A stretch of 64,000 bases of DNA, taken from contig NZ_JAGIPR010000001.1 in assembly GCF_017877355.1 (NCBI RefSeq), forward strand, positions 558,001 through 622,000, written 5' to 3'. A program made the translations under genes and the position numbers. Within the stretch, counting starts at the first letter, position 1. The number at the start of each line of letters is the position of its first letter. Source of the stretch: Chryseobacterium jejuense (GTDB lineage: Bacteria > Bacteroidota > Bacteroidia > Flavobacteriales > Weeksellaceae). A model generated the notes under the pieces. It had not been told where the DNA came from. It ran no database searches and worked only from the letters and a program-made list of their open reading frames with translations. Shown piece by piece: positions 34,817 through 43,464 of this stretch.

Positions 34817-35035
34817 ATGGATTTATCAACAGGAGCAGGATTAATTTACGTAGGTATCGGTTTAGCAGTACTAGGTGTAGGTCTAGGTATCGGTAAAATC
34901 GGTGGTCACGCAATGGACGCTATCGCTAGACAACCAGAACAAGCTGGTAAGATTCAAGGAGCAATGCTTATTGCTGCTGGTCTTATTGAAGGTGCTGGTC
35001 TTATCGCGATCATCTTTGGTGCTTTCATCAAGTAA
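34817..35035 (+). CDS. atpE: ATP synthase F0 subunit c
   Basis: 72 residues, two helices joined by the polar loop AIARQPEQ. The ion-binding carboxylate is E58 in LIEGAGLIAII. The residues after it (G59, A60) lack the Ser/Thr of known sodium-binding c subunits, so a proton c-ring is predicted. Spacing of 51 bp from atpB in the operon. Confidence 0.97.
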   Translation: MDLSTGAGLIYVGIGLAVLGVGLGIGKIGGHAMDAIARQPEQAGKIQGAMLIAAGLIEGAGLIAIIFGAFIK

Positions 35036-35138
35036 TCTATCCTCAAAAAACATTCTTAGCAGTAAAGCGGTTGGCTGCTGCTAAGAATTTTTAAAAAAAC
35101 AATCCATAAAATAACATTTAAAAAAAGAATTTACAGAT

Positions 35139-35633
35139 ATGGGAATTATTGAACCTGGAATTGGACTTTTGTTTTGGATGACCCTTACTTTTGTTATCCT
35201 ATTATTTCTTCTAGCTAAATTCGCTTGGAAACCGATTGTAAATGCTGTTAATGAAAGAGAAACTTCTATCGTTGATGCATTGAACCAAGCTAAATTGGCT
35301 AAAAAAGAGATGGAAGATCTTAAAGCTGACAACGAAAGAATCATTCGTGAAGCTAAAATCGAAAGAGACGCTATCCTTAAAGAAGCTAGAGAAATTAAAG
35401 ACAGAATCGTAGGTGAAGCTAAAGATGTTGCTAAAGCTGAAGGAGATAAACTTATTGAAGCTGCTAAGCAAACAATCAACGCTGAGAAAAATGCTGCAAT
35501 GGCAGACATCAAAACTCAGATCGGTGCTTTATCTGTAAACATTGCAGAATCTATCTTGAAACAAAAGCTAGATAACACTGAAGCTCAAAACGAATTAGTT
35601 CAAAATTATATCAACAAATCTAACCTTAACTAA
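35139..35633 (+). CDS. atpF: ATP synthase F0 subunit b
   Basis: 164 residues. One N-terminal membrane helix (LLFWMTLTFVILLFLLAKFAW) is followed by a long charged coiled coil rich in K, E and A that forms the peripheral stalk. Family-typical start MGIIEPGIGLLFWM. 103 bp separate it from atpE, and 2 bp from atpH. Confidence 0.96.
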   Translation: MGIIEPGIGLLFWMTLTFVILLFLLAKFAWKPIVNAVNERETSIVDALNQAKLAKKEMEDLKADNERIIREAKIERDAILKEAREIKDRIVGEAKDVAKAEGDKLIEAAKQTINAEKNAAMADIKTQIGALSVNIAESILKQKLDNTEAQNELVQNYINKSNLN

Positions 35634-35635
35634 GA

Positions 35636-36175
35636 ATGCTTACATCTAAAGTAGCGAAAAGATACGCACAGGGTTTACTTGATTTCACTAATGAATCAGG
35701 TCAGACAGCTGCCGTGTTTTCTGAAATGAAAGATGTAGTGAAGATCATGATTGAATCTAAGGATTTAAACAAATTCTTCCTTACACCTTACATTGATGCA
35801 AAAAAGAAAATAGAGGTAGCAAACGAAATTTTCAAAGGTTTATCAGCATCTTCCCAGAATTTGATCAAATTGGTTATTAAACACGGACGTGAGAACCAAT
35901 TAAAAAATATCGCTCAGGAATTCATCAAGAAAGTTGAAGATATCAACGGAGTACAGAGAGTAACGCTTACCACGGCTACTCAGCTTTCTAAAGAGAATAT
36001 TGATCAGATTCTAAGATCCACCAACTTGGTGAATGCCAATTCAAACTTCGATTTGAAAGTAAACATCAACCAGGATATTTTAGGAGGATACATCCTAAGA
36101 GTAGGAGACCAGCAGGTAGACGCGTCTGTAAAGACCAAATTGAACCAAGTTAAAAAAGATTTCCAATTAAATTAA
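35636..36175 (+). CDS. atpH: ATP synthase F1 subunit delta
   Basis: 179 residues. An N-terminal six-helix domain ([12 protein letters not shown], then [18 protein letters not shown]) and C-terminal segment ([33 protein letters not shown]) match OSCP/delta, which links the b stalk to the alpha3beta3 head. The gene starts 2 bp after the atpF stop. Confidence 0.96.
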   Translation: MLTSKVAKRYAQGLLDFTNESGQTAAVFSEMKDVVKIMIESKDLNKFFLTPYIDAKKKIEVANEIFKGLSASSQNLIKLVIKHGRENQLKNIAQEFIKKVEDINGVQRVTLTTATQLSKENIDQILRSTNLVNANSNFDLKVNINQDILGGYILRVGDQQVDASVKTKLNQVKKDFQLN

Positions 36176-36191
36176 GAAAAACAACCATACA

Positions 36192-37769
36192 ATGGCAGAA
36201 ATAAATCCGGCAGAAGTATCTGCGATCTTAAAACAGCAATTGGCCAACTTCGATACTCAATCAAATGTTGAGGAAGTAGGTACAGTTTTAACCATCGGTG
36301 ATGGTATTGCTCGTGTATACGGGTTAGAAAACGTACAATACGGAGAGTTGGTGAAATTTTCTAGTGATGTAGAAGGTATTGTACTTAACCTTGAAGAAGA
36401 CAACGTAGGTGTTGCTCTACTTGGTGAAAGTAAATTAGTAAAAGAAGGGGATACAGTAAGAAGAACAAACAGAATCTCTTCTATCAAAGTAGGAGAAGGT
36501 ATGTTAGGAAGAGTAGTTGATACTCTTGGTAACCCTATCGATGGTAAAGGTCCTATCACAGGAGATTTATACGAAATGCCATTAGAAAGAAAAGCTCCTG
36601 GAGTTATCTTCAGACAGCCGGTAACTGAGCCTTTACAGTCAGGTATCGTTGCAATTGATGCGATGATTCCTGTAGGAAGAGGACAAAGAGAGCTTATCAT
36701 TGGTGACAGACAAACAGGTAAAACTACTGTTGCGATTGATACGATCATCAACCAAAAAGAATTCTTTGATGCAGGTAAGCCTGTATATTGTATATATGTT
36801 GCGATCGGTCAGAAAGCTTCTACAGTAGCACAAATCGTTAAAACTCTTTCTGATAAAGGAGCTTTAGCATATACGGTAATCGTTGCAGCTAATGCATCAG
36901 ATCCAGTTCCAATGCAGGTATATTCTGCAATGGCAGGAGCTTCTATCGGTGAGTTCTTCAGAGACACTGGTAGACCAGCATTGATCGTTTATGATGATTT
37001 ATCTAAGCAAGCTGTTGCTTACCGTGAGCTTTCTCTACTATTAAGAAGACCACCGGGCCGTGAAGCTTACCCTGGAGACGTTTTCTATCTTCACTCAAGA
37101 CTATTGGAAAGAGCTGCAAAAGTAATTGCTGATGATAACATCGCTAAGCAAATGAACGACTTGCCAGAATCTCTTAGACCAATCGTGAAAGGTGGAGGTT
37201 CATTAACTGCTCTTCCAATCATTGAAACTCAGGCAGGTGACGTTTCTGCGTATATCCCAACTAACGTAATCTCTATTACTGATGGACAGATCTTCTTGGA
37301 GTCTGATCTATTCAACTCAGGGGTTCGTCCGGCGATCAATGTAGGGATCTCTGTATCAAGGGTAGGAGGTAATGCTCAGATCAAATCAATGAAAAAAGTA
37401 TCTGGTACATTGAAACTTGACCAGGCTCAATATAAAGAACTAGAGGCGTTTGCTAAGTTTGGTTCTGACCTTGATGCTTCTACTTTAGCCGTAATCTCTA
37501 AAGGAGAAAGAAACGTAGAAATCCTTAAGCAGCCGGTAAATGCTCCGCTTCCTGTAGACAGTCAGGTAGCAATCGTATATGCTGGAACAGAAAACTTAAT
37601 GAGAAACGTTCCATTGAACAAGATTAAAGAATTCCAACACGAATATATCGAGTTCCTAAGATCTAAGCACCCTGATACTATGGCGGCTATTAAATCTGGG
37701 AAAATTGATAACGATATTACTAGCGTTCTTAAGCAGGCAGCTAATGATTTAGCTTCTAAATACAACTAA
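36192..37769 (+). CDS. atpA: ATP synthase F1 subunit alpha
   Basis: 525 residues. P-loop GDRQTGKT near residue 171, [42 protein letters not shown], and [10 protein letters not shown]-type segment ([14 protein letters not shown]) are the alpha signatures. It forms the non-catalytic nucleotide sites of F1. It precedes atpG, with a repeat in the 76-bp gap. Confidence 0.98.
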   Translation: MAEINPAEVSAILKQQLANFDTQSNVEEVGTVLTIGDGIARVYGLENVQYGELVKFSSDVEGIVLNLEEDNVGVALLGESKLVKEGDTVRRTNRISSIKVGEGMLGRVVDTLGNPIDGKGPITGDLYEMPLERKAPGVIFRQPVTEPLQSGIVAIDAMIPVGRGQRELIIGDRQTGKTTVAIDTIINQKEFFDAGKPVYCIYVAIGQKASTVAQIVKTLSDKGALAYTVIVAANASDPVPMQVYSAMAGASIGEFFRDTGRPALIVYDDLSKQAVAYRELSLLLRRPPGREAYPGDVFYLHSRLLERAAKVIADDNIAKQMNDLPESLRPIVKGGGSLTALPIIETQAGDVSAYIPTNVISITDGQIFLESDLFNSGVRPAINVGISVSRVGGNAQIKSMKKVSGTLKLDQAQYKELEAFAKFGSDLDASTLAVISKGERNVEILKQPVNAPLPVDSQVAIVYAGTENLMRNVPLNKIKEFQHEYIEFLRSKHPDTMAAIKSGKIDNDITSVLKQAANDLASKYN

Positions 37770-37778
37770 AAAAATTCA

Positions 37779-37840
37779 ATGTTTAAGGTTTAAAACATAG
37801 CTTTTAAGCCTTAAACTTTAGACCTTAAACTTTGAACCCA
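37779..37840. repeat. Repeat of TTTAAGG/CCTTAAA words inside the atp operon
   Basis: GTTTAAGGTTTAAA is followed by CTTTTAAGCCTTAAACTTT, then GACCTTAAACTTTGAACCC. Related words appear at 9211-9250. It can form hairpins (TTTAAGG with CCTTAAA) in the atpA-atpG gap, and could affect relative expression of atpG. Confidence 0.6.
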
Positions 37841-37845
37841 AATTA

Positions 37846-38712
37846 ATGGCAAACTTAAAAGAAATACGAGGCAGAATTACGTCAATTTCATCTACGATGC
37901 AGATTACACGTGCTATGAAGATGGTTTCCGCTGCGAAACTTAAAAAAGCACAGGACGCAATCGTAATGTTAAGACCTTATTCTGAAAAATTACAGGAGCT
38001 TATCCAGAATGTAAATTCTAGCTCAGATCCTGATCAGATTTCTGTATATGCTCAGAAAAGAGAGGTTAAAAGAATACTTTTCATCGCTGTTACTTCAAAC
38101 AGAGGTCTTGCGGGGGCTTTTAACTCTTCAATTGTAAAAGAGCTTAACCTTCAGTTTCAGAACAATTCTCAGTACGAGATTGAAGTTCTTCCTGTAGGTA
38201 AAAAAGTATATGATGCTGTAAGAAGAAATCGTTCAGTATATGCTAATGGAAGTTCTGTGTATGATAACTTGAACTTTGATGCTGTTGCTCATATTACAGA
38301 AGGAGTAATGGCTAGCTTCAAAGAAGGTAAATTTGACGAAGTTTACGTTATTTATAACAAATTCGTTAATGCTGCTACTCAGGAAGTGACTACAGAACAG
38401 CTTCTTCCCATCTCAATGCCTGAAGAAACTACAGAGCCACAGGTTGAAACAGATTACATCTTTGAACCTAACAAGACTGAGATCTTAGATAACTTAATTC
38501 CAAAGTCTATCAAAACTCAGGTTTTCAAATCAATCTTAGATTCTGTAGCATCTGAGCACGGAGCTAGAATGACTGCAATGCACAAAGCAACAGATAATGC
38601 AGAAGCTTTGAGAAATGATCTTAAGATCTTCTATAACAAAGCAAGACAGGCTGCAATTACCAACGAAATCTTGGAAATTGTTTCCGGAGCAGAAGCTTTG
38701 AAAAATTCGTAA
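37846..38712 (+). CDS. atpG: ATP synthase F1 subunit gamma
   Basis: 288 residues. N-terminal coiled-coil ANLKEIRGRITSISSTMQITRAMKMVSAAKLKKAQ and C-terminal LRNDLKIFYNKARQAAITNEILEIVSGAEAL are the two long helices of the rotor shaft. It is the last gene of the operon; no atpD or atpC follows. In Bacteroidetes these two are usually encoded in a separate locus. Confidence 0.97.
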   Translation: MANLKEIRGRITSISSTMQITRAMKMVSAAKLKKAQDAIVMLRPYSEKLQELIQNVNSSSDPDQISVYAQKREVKRILFIAVTSNRGLAGAFNSSIVKELNLQFQNNSQYEIEVLPVGKKVYDAVRRNRSVYANGSSVYDNLNFDAVAHITEGVMASFKEGKFDEVYVIYNKFVNAATQEVTTEQLLPISMPEETTEPQVETDYIFEPNKTEILDNLIPKSIKTQVFKSILDSVASEHGARMTAMHKATDNAEALRNDLKIFYNKARQAAITNEILEIVSGAEALKNS

Positions 38713-38733
38713 AGAATTATTTTAACATACAAC

Positions 38734-38770
38734 CAAAAGCATCGATTTTATCGGTGCTTTTTTATTTTTA
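38734..38770 (+). terminator. Terminator of the atp operon
   Basis: AAAAGCATCGA pairs with TCGGTGCTTTT, followed by TTTATTTTT. Confidence 0.8.
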
Positions 38771-38945
38771 AAGGTTAAAAAACACAATTAAGCGCCCAAA
38801 AATCTCCCTTTTCGTATAGAAATGAAAGGTATGTCCAATTATTTTTTTTATTGCAATATAGATGGACTTTAAGAAGTTGTTTTTCTTCTCAAAAATTCCT
38901 TTATTGAAATAATCTATCCCAGATTCAGGTTATTTTTATTTTGCA

Positions 38946-38953
38946 TATCTTTG
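38946..38953 (+). promoter_or_regulatory. -7 box TATCTTTG upstream of the CNNM gene
   Basis: It matches TAnnTTTG, 28 bp before ATG 38982. The -33 element is not clear. Confidence 0.5.
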
Positions 38954-38981
38954 TACCTAATAAAATTTATACAACTTCTAA

Positions 38982-40340
38982 ATGGACTCGGACATAGTCA
39001 GGCTTTTGCTGGCCTTATTTCTTGTATTACTAAATGGCTTCTTCGTAGCCGCAGAATTTTCAATTGTTAAAGTTCGTTACTCTCAAATTCAATTAAAAGC
39101 CGCAGATGGGGATTCTATGGCAAAACAAGCAGAACATATCATCAAGCATTTGGATGAATATCTTTCGGCTACACAATTAGGAATTACATTGGCATCCCTT
39201 GCCCTTGGTTGGGTAGGAGAGAGTGCCCTGCATCATGTTGTTGAAAATATTTTTCACTCTTTAAATGTAGAATTAACCCAAACAACAATTACCACCGTTT
39301 CAGTGGTGACTAGCTTTGTGTTGATTACCATTATGCATATTGTATTTGGTGAACTTATCCCAAAATCAATAGCCATCAGAAAATCAGAAGCTACAACAAT
39401 GGCTACAGCTGTACCATTGAGAGTTTTCTACACAATTTTTAAACCGTTTATCTGGTTGATGAACTCCATGTCTAATGGTTTCTTAAGACTGATAAAAATT
39501 CATCCTGCTTCAGAGCAGGAAATCCACTCTACAGAAGAGCTTCAGCTTTTGGTAAAACAAAGTGCAGACAGTGGTGAAATTGAAGAAGAGAACTACGAAA
39601 TCATTAAAAATGCATTTGATTTTACAGATCACTCTGCAAAACAGATCATGATTCCAAGACAGAATATTACTTCCATCGACTTTGAAGAAGATGTGAACGA
39701 TATTATCAATACAATTATGGATAGCGGTTATTCCCGTATTCCTGTATATCTTGATTCTATTGACAATATAATCGGTATTTTCTATACAAAGGAAATTATA
39801 AGAGAATTTGTTAAAAGAAAAGGAGCTTTAGATCATGAAGATCTTAAAGACCTGATGCGTGATGCCTTTTTCGTAGTGGAAAGCAAGAAAGTTTCAGACT
39901 TATTGAAAATTTTCCAACAAAAAAAACAACACCTTGCCATTGTTATTGACGAATTTGGTGGAACAGAAGGTATTATTACGCTTGAAGATATTCTGGAAGA
40001 ATTGGTAGGAGAAATTCAGGATGAAGAGGATGAAGAAGAGAAAATTGTTGATAAAATTGCTGACAATACCTACTGGGTAAAGGCAACACAGCCTCTGGAT
40101 GAAATCAATGAATTCTTGCCGAAAAGGCTGCCTCTTTCTGAAGAAAGTGAATACAACTCATTAGCAGGATTTATTCTTTATGAATTGGAAGATATTCCCG
40201 AAGAAAACCAGGAATTTGATTTGGATGACTATCATTTTAAAATTCTGAAGATGAACAATAAGAGTGTGGAACTGGTTGAATTGATATATCAGGAACCCAA
40301 TGCTATTGATAGTTTAGCAGAAAAAATTGGTGAAGTTTAA
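38982..40340 (+). CDS. CNNM/CorC-type hemolysin family membrane protein
   Basis: 452 residues in three parts: an N-terminal DUF21/CNNM membrane domain with about four helices (RLLLALFLVLLNGFFVAAEFSIVKVR, then ITLASLALGWVGE), a CBS pair (from about residue 215, IMIPRQNITSIDFEEDVND to IVIDEFGGTEGIITLEDILEELVGEIQDE), and a C-terminal CorC_HlyC transporter-associated domain (ADNTYWVKATQPLDEINEFLP). Related proteins are implicated in Mg/Co homeostasis or efflux. GldE, a gliding motility protein, belongs to the same superfamily but I do not see grounds to call it that. Confidence 0.9.
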   Translation: MDSDIVRLLLALFLVLLNGFFVAAEFSIVKVRYSQIQLKAADGDSMAKQAEHIIKHLDEYLSATQLGITLASLALGWVGESALHHVVENIFHSLNVELTQTTITTVSVVTSFVLITIMHIVFGELIPKSIAIRKSEATTMATAVPLRVFYTIFKPFIWLMNSMSNGFLRLIKIHPASEQEIHSTEELQLLVKQSADSGEIEEENYEIIKNAFDFTDHSAKQIMIPRQNITSIDFEEDVNDIINTIMDSGYSRIPVYLDSIDNIIGIFYTKEIIREFVKRKGALDHEDLKDLMRDAFFVVESKKVSDLLKIFQQKKQHLAIVIDEFGGTEGIITLEDILEELVGEIQDEEDEEEKIVDKIADNTYWVKATQPLDEINEFLPKRLPLSEESEYNSLAGFILYELEDIPEENQEFDLDDYHFKILKMNNKSVELVELIYQEPNAIDSLAEKIGEV

Positions 40341-40351
40341 AACAACTAAGA

Positions 40352-40657
40352 ATGAATTTTTATAATACGATAAAAGACTATGAAGATCCGAAACGTCAGT
40401 ATGAAGAAGACGTTCTGGTACTGGACGATACGGATGATGTCTACAAGTTGGTTTTGCATAATGATGATATTCACACCTTCGATTATGTTATCGATAGCCT
40501 GATTGAAATATGCAAACATACATGGGAACAGGCAGAACAATGTACAATGCTTGTCCATTATAAGGGCAAATGTACCGTAAAAACAGGCTCATTAGATCTT
40601 TTGAAGCCTATGCACGAAAAATTACTTTCACGCGAATTAACAAGTGAAATCCTATAA
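40352..40657 (+). CDS. clpS: ATP-dependent Clp protease adaptor ClpS
   Basis: 101 residues. The ClpS core is clear: KLVLHNDDIHTFDYVIDSL, then CTMLVHYKGKCTVKTGSLDLLKPMHEKLLSRELTSEI. The N-degron-binding pocket residues N, D, D in HNDD and the H in HYKGK are present. It delivers N-degron substrates to ClpAP. The start is 11 bp after the CNNM stop, suggesting co-transcription. clpA is not adjacent. Confidence 0.92.
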   Translation: MNFYNTIKDYEDPKRQYEEDVLVLDDTDDVYKLVLHNDDIHTFDYVIDSLIEICKHTWEQAEQCTMLVHYKGKCTVKTGSLDLLKPMHEKLLSRELTSEIL

Positions 40658-40661
40658 AATA

Positions 40662-40693
40662 AGAACCGGCCAATACATTGGTCGGTTTTTTTG
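40662..40693 (+). terminator. Terminator after clpS
   Basis: AACCGGCCAAT pairs with ATTGGTCGGTT followed by a T run. Confidence 0.82.
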
Positions 40694-40722
40694 TGAAAAT
40701 CTTCAATCAGTATTCAAAGATA

Positions 40723-40890
40723 ATCCACTGTCATTCCGAGGCAGAAGGAATTCAAGAATACAAAGCATGGAGTCAATTTCATTCATTTCTCTGAAGCAAA
40801 AGCATACCCATATCACTTCATCAGCGACAAAGTTGTTGCCTTGGCTCACTAAAGTAAAGCGTCAGATTATTTTTCTTTTGCGTTAAAAAA
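40723..40890. repeat. Decayed dispersed-repeat sequence
   Basis: The words TGTCATTCCGAGGCAGAAGG and CTTTTGCGTTAAAAA resemble common Flavobacteriia intergenic repeats, but there is no full inverted arm. An 80-residue frame overlaps it (40644-40886); it starts inside clpS, has a phase unlike coding DNA and I reject it as a gene. Confidence 0.35.
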
Positions 40891-41034
40891 TAGAATTACT
40901 GTTTTAAAGACGAAAAAAGATTGATTTTTTATCTTCAAATCAATCCAAATTTTGGTATTATCATAATTTTTTAGACTATTTACTTTAACTTCAGGATGTA
41001 CTAATTTCTTAATTGGTCAATTTCTCTCTCCGCA

Positions 41035-41065
41035 TTGCCACATTTTATCTAAAATAGTATATTTG
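41035..41065 (+). promoter_or_regulatory. Promoter of udk
   Basis: TTG (41035-41037) is followed after 20 bp by TATATTTG (41058-41065), 27 bp before the ATG. The rest of 40891-41034 is AT-rich without a feature I can name. Confidence 0.75.
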
Positions 41066-41091
41066 TACCAACTATAAAGAAACAAAAAACA

Positions 41092-41706
41092 ATGCTTGTA
41101 ATAGGAATTGCCGGTGGGACAGGATCCGGCAAAACTACAGTTGTTGATAAGATACTTCAGCAGCTTGATATCGAAGGAATGAATATCCTTTCACAGGATA
41201 ATTATTATCACGACAACCAAGGTCTTACACTGACAGAAAGAGAGGCTTTAAATTATGACCATCCGAAGTCAATAGATTTTGAACTGTTGATAAAACACGT
41301 AAAAGCTTTAAAAAATAATGAGCCGATAGAACAGCCGATTTATAGCTTTGTGACGCATTCCAGAACAGGAGATCACGTAACTGTAGAACCTAAGAATGTA
41401 TTGGTAGTAGAAGGAATTCTGGTTCTTACCAACAAAGAATTACTGAAAGAATTTGATCTGAAAGTATTTGTTCATGCAGATTCTGATGAAAGGCTGATAA
41501 GGAGAATCAGGAGAGATACCCAGGAAAGAGGAAGAGATCTGAGCGAAGTATTACACCGTTATCAGACCACATTAAAACCAATGCACCAGGAATTCATTGA
41601 GCCATCTAAAAATGATGCAGATCTTATTATCCCAAATATGAAACAGAATTCCGTAGCGATTGATTTTTTAACTACTGTTATTAAGAACTCGTTGAAAAAA
41701 CATTAA
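41092..41706 (+). CDS. udk: Uridine kinase
   Basis: 204 residues. Walker A G8-G-T-G-S-G-K-T15, then NYYHDNQGLTLTEREALNYDHPKSIDFELL and SRTGDHVTVEPKNVLVVEGILVL match the uridine/cytidine kinase family, which phosphorylates uridine and cytidine for pyrimidine salvage. Start fixed by the promoter 27 bp upstream. The next gene follows after 4 bp. Confidence 0.95.
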   Translation: MLVIGIAGGTGSGKTTVVDKILQQLDIEGMNILSQDNYYHDNQGLTLTEREALNYDHPKSIDFELLIKHVKALKNNEPIEQPIYSFVTHSRTGDHVTVEPKNVLVVEGILVLTNKELLKEFDLKVFVHADSDERLIRRIRRDTQERGRDLSEVLHRYQTTLKPMHQEFIEPSKNDADLIIPNMKQNSVAIDFLTTVIKNSLKKH

Positions 41707-41710
41707 AAAA

Positions 41711-42067
41711 ATGGAAGAAAATAACCTTATCAAAGACATTCAGCCGAAATCTGAAACATTCAAACTTATCCAAAAATATGTGTTGAATAAGTATACCATT
41801 ACGATCTGTCTGTTTTTGGTATGGATGATTTTCTTCGACAAAACCTCATTTCTTGTAATTAACGAACTGAATGGTGAGATTCATAAATATGAAGATCAAT
41901 TGGAGTATTACAAAAAAGAATACGAAAAGAATGATGCTTTCTATAAAAAATTGATGAACAACAAATCAGAAAAGGAAAAGTACGCAAGAGAAAACTATTT
42001 TATGAAGAAACCGAATGAAGAAATCTTCATTTTGGTGGTCGACAGTACAAAAGTTGATAAGAAATAA
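41711..42067 (+). CDS. FtsB/DivIC-like septum formation protein
   Basis: 118 residues: a short cytoplasmic tail, one membrane helix (TITICLFLVWMIFFDKTSF, about residues 27-46), and a coiled coil (LNGEIHKYEDQLEYYKKEYEKNDAFYKKLMNNK) ending in KYARENYFMKKPNEEIFILV. This is the FtsB/DivIC layout of bitopic division proteins that pair with FtsL and FtsQ. It is 4 bp after udk, in one operon. Confidence 0.88.
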   Translation: MEENNLIKDIQPKSETFKLIQKYVLNKYTITICLFLVWMIFFDKTSFLVINELNGEIHKYEDQLEYYKKEYEKNDAFYKKLMNNKSEKEKYARENYFMKKPNEEIFILVVDSTKVDKK

Positions 42068-42093
42068 TAATAGGATACGTCAATAGGGAGAAG

Positions 42094-42124
42094 TTCATCA
42101 ATTCGCCATTGCCCATTCACAATT
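42094..42124. repeat. Repeat-like segment CAATTCGCCATTGCCCATTC
   Basis: This word cluster (CAATTCGCCATTGCCCATTC then ACAATTT) lies just before mutA. A related word GGTGAATTGTCAAT occurs after etfA (51440). It may be a dispersed family. Confidence 0.4.
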
Positions 42125-42136
42125 TAAATAAAACTA

Positions 42137-43300
42137 ATGTCAAATACAGTTACACTTCCAAATTGGGAAAATCTAGTAAAAAAACAGCTTAAAACAGAGG
42201 ATATTTACTCAATTCTGGAAAAGGAAAACCTGGAAGGAATAGAAGTGAGACCTTTTTATACGGATGTTAAAAAGCCTTTGGTAAATCTGCCAAGAGTTGA
42301 AGAAAGTACTCATTTGGTAGCCCAATATCACGAAAGTCTGGAAGAAGAAGTATTTGCATTTTTACTTGATCAGAATGTAGAAGATCTGAGCGAGAAAACC
42401 CTCTTCATCAACAATAAAGAACTTGCAGGACATATTACACCTCAGGATGAAGACCAATATTTTTCTTTAGTTGACGTCTTCAATGAAAAAGATGCAATGA
42501 TTGACGATCAATTGGCAAAGGAATTATTGGCAAAAGGATTCAAAAGAAGTATTTGTGTAGATATTTCACTGCATCAGAATGCAGGTGCTGCAATTTATCA
42601 GCAACTAGGGATTGCTTTGGCAAAAACAAAAGAGCTGATAGAAGTATATGGAGCTGAAATTCTCAATAAATTAATCTTCAGAATTGCTGTAGGAGGTAAT
42701 TACTTCTTTGAAATGGCGAAGTTAAGAGCCTTTAAAATGGTTTTTAACCAGCTTTCTAAAGAATATGGTATGGACGAAATTCCTTACATCTTTGCAGAGA
42801 CTTCCCTTAGAAATAAAGCGGTTTCTGATAGTGAAAACAACCTGATCCGTTCTACGTTGGAGTTGGCTTCAGCAATGATTGGTGGGGCAGATGCTGTTTT
42901 TACTAACAATTATCTTGTAGCCAGAAGTACTGATAACTCTGAAGAAATTTCTTTCAAACAACAGATTGTATTGGCTTACGAAAGTATTATCAATGTATTT
43001 GAAGATGCTGCTAACGGGAGTTACTATATTGAAGATATCACTCAACAGATTGCAGACAAGTCATGGGCATTATTTGTTGAAATGGAGGAAGCAGGAGGTT
43101 ATCTTGAGCTTTTAAAGCAGGGAGTTGTTCAGAAAAAAATCTACAATCATGCCATTGAAGAGCAGCAATGGATTGAAGAAGGAAAAATAAAACTGATAGG
43201 AGTTAATTTATACCCGAAATTAGACGTTAAAAAGTCCATCAGTGAGCTATACAATGAAAAAGAAATAAAAGCCGTTCGTTGGGCAGAAATGTTCGAATAG
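42137..43300 (+). CDS. mutA: Methylmalonyl-CoA mutase small (beta) subunit
   Basis: 387 residues, the TIM-barrel part only. Signatures are LLAKGFKRSICVDISLHQNAGAAIYQQLG, FRIAVGGNYFFEMAKLRAF, ETSLRNKAVSDSENNLIRSTLELASAMIGGADAVFTNN and an FEDAANGSYYIE region. It lacks the C-terminal B12-binding-like domain of longer beta subunits. The small subunit supports the catalytic large subunit in converting methylmalonyl-CoA and succinyl-CoA. In relatives the large subunit usually follows; here a dispersed inverted repeat and a methyltransferase gene follow instead. Confidence 0.88.
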   Translation: MSNTVTLPNWENLVKKQLKTEDIYSILEKENLEGIEVRPFYTDVKKPLVNLPRVEESTHLVAQYHESLEEEVFAFLLDQNVEDLSEKTLFINNKELAGHITPQDEDQYFSLVDVFNEKDAMIDDQLAKELLAKGFKRSICVDISLHQNAGAAIYQQLGIALAKTKELIEVYGAEILNKLIFRIAVGGNYFFEMAKLRAFKMVFNQLSKEYGMDEIPYIFAETSLRNKAVSDSENNLIRSTLELASAMIGGADAVFTNNYLVARSTDNSEEISFKQQIVLAYESIINVFEDAANGSYYIEDITQQIADKSWALFVEMEEAGGYLELLKQGVVQKKIYNHAIEEQQWIEEGKIKLIGVNLYPKLDVKKSISELYNEKEIKAVRWAEMFE

Positions 43301-43320
43301 AACGCTTTAAAATAACTGAG

Positions 43321-43429
43321 ATCCTTCGGCTCCGCTCAGGATGACACTGTTAAAATATACTGTATTAATTTCCAAAACGGTAATTAAATATCTGGTATTA
43401 GCGCTGTCATGCTGAGCGGAGTCGAAGCA
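43321..43429. repeat. Inverted repeat of the CTTCGGCTCCGCTCAGGATGAC family
   Basis: The left arm starting ATCCTTCGGCTCCGCTCAGG (43321) is the near-perfect reverse complement of the right arm GCTGAGCGGAGTCGAAGCAT region (43405-43429), about 21 of 24 positions. A 58-bp AT-rich stretch separates them. It lies between mutA and the methyltransferase gene. Confidence 0.85.
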
Positions 43430-43464
43430 TTTTAACCAAATGAATGTAAAATCTGAGATAATCA

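Noticed and set aside
40644-40886. 80-residue frame on the plus strand after clpS
   Set aside because: It starts inside clpS, overlaps its terminator, and its composition is unlike coding sequence; it also runs across a decayed repeat.
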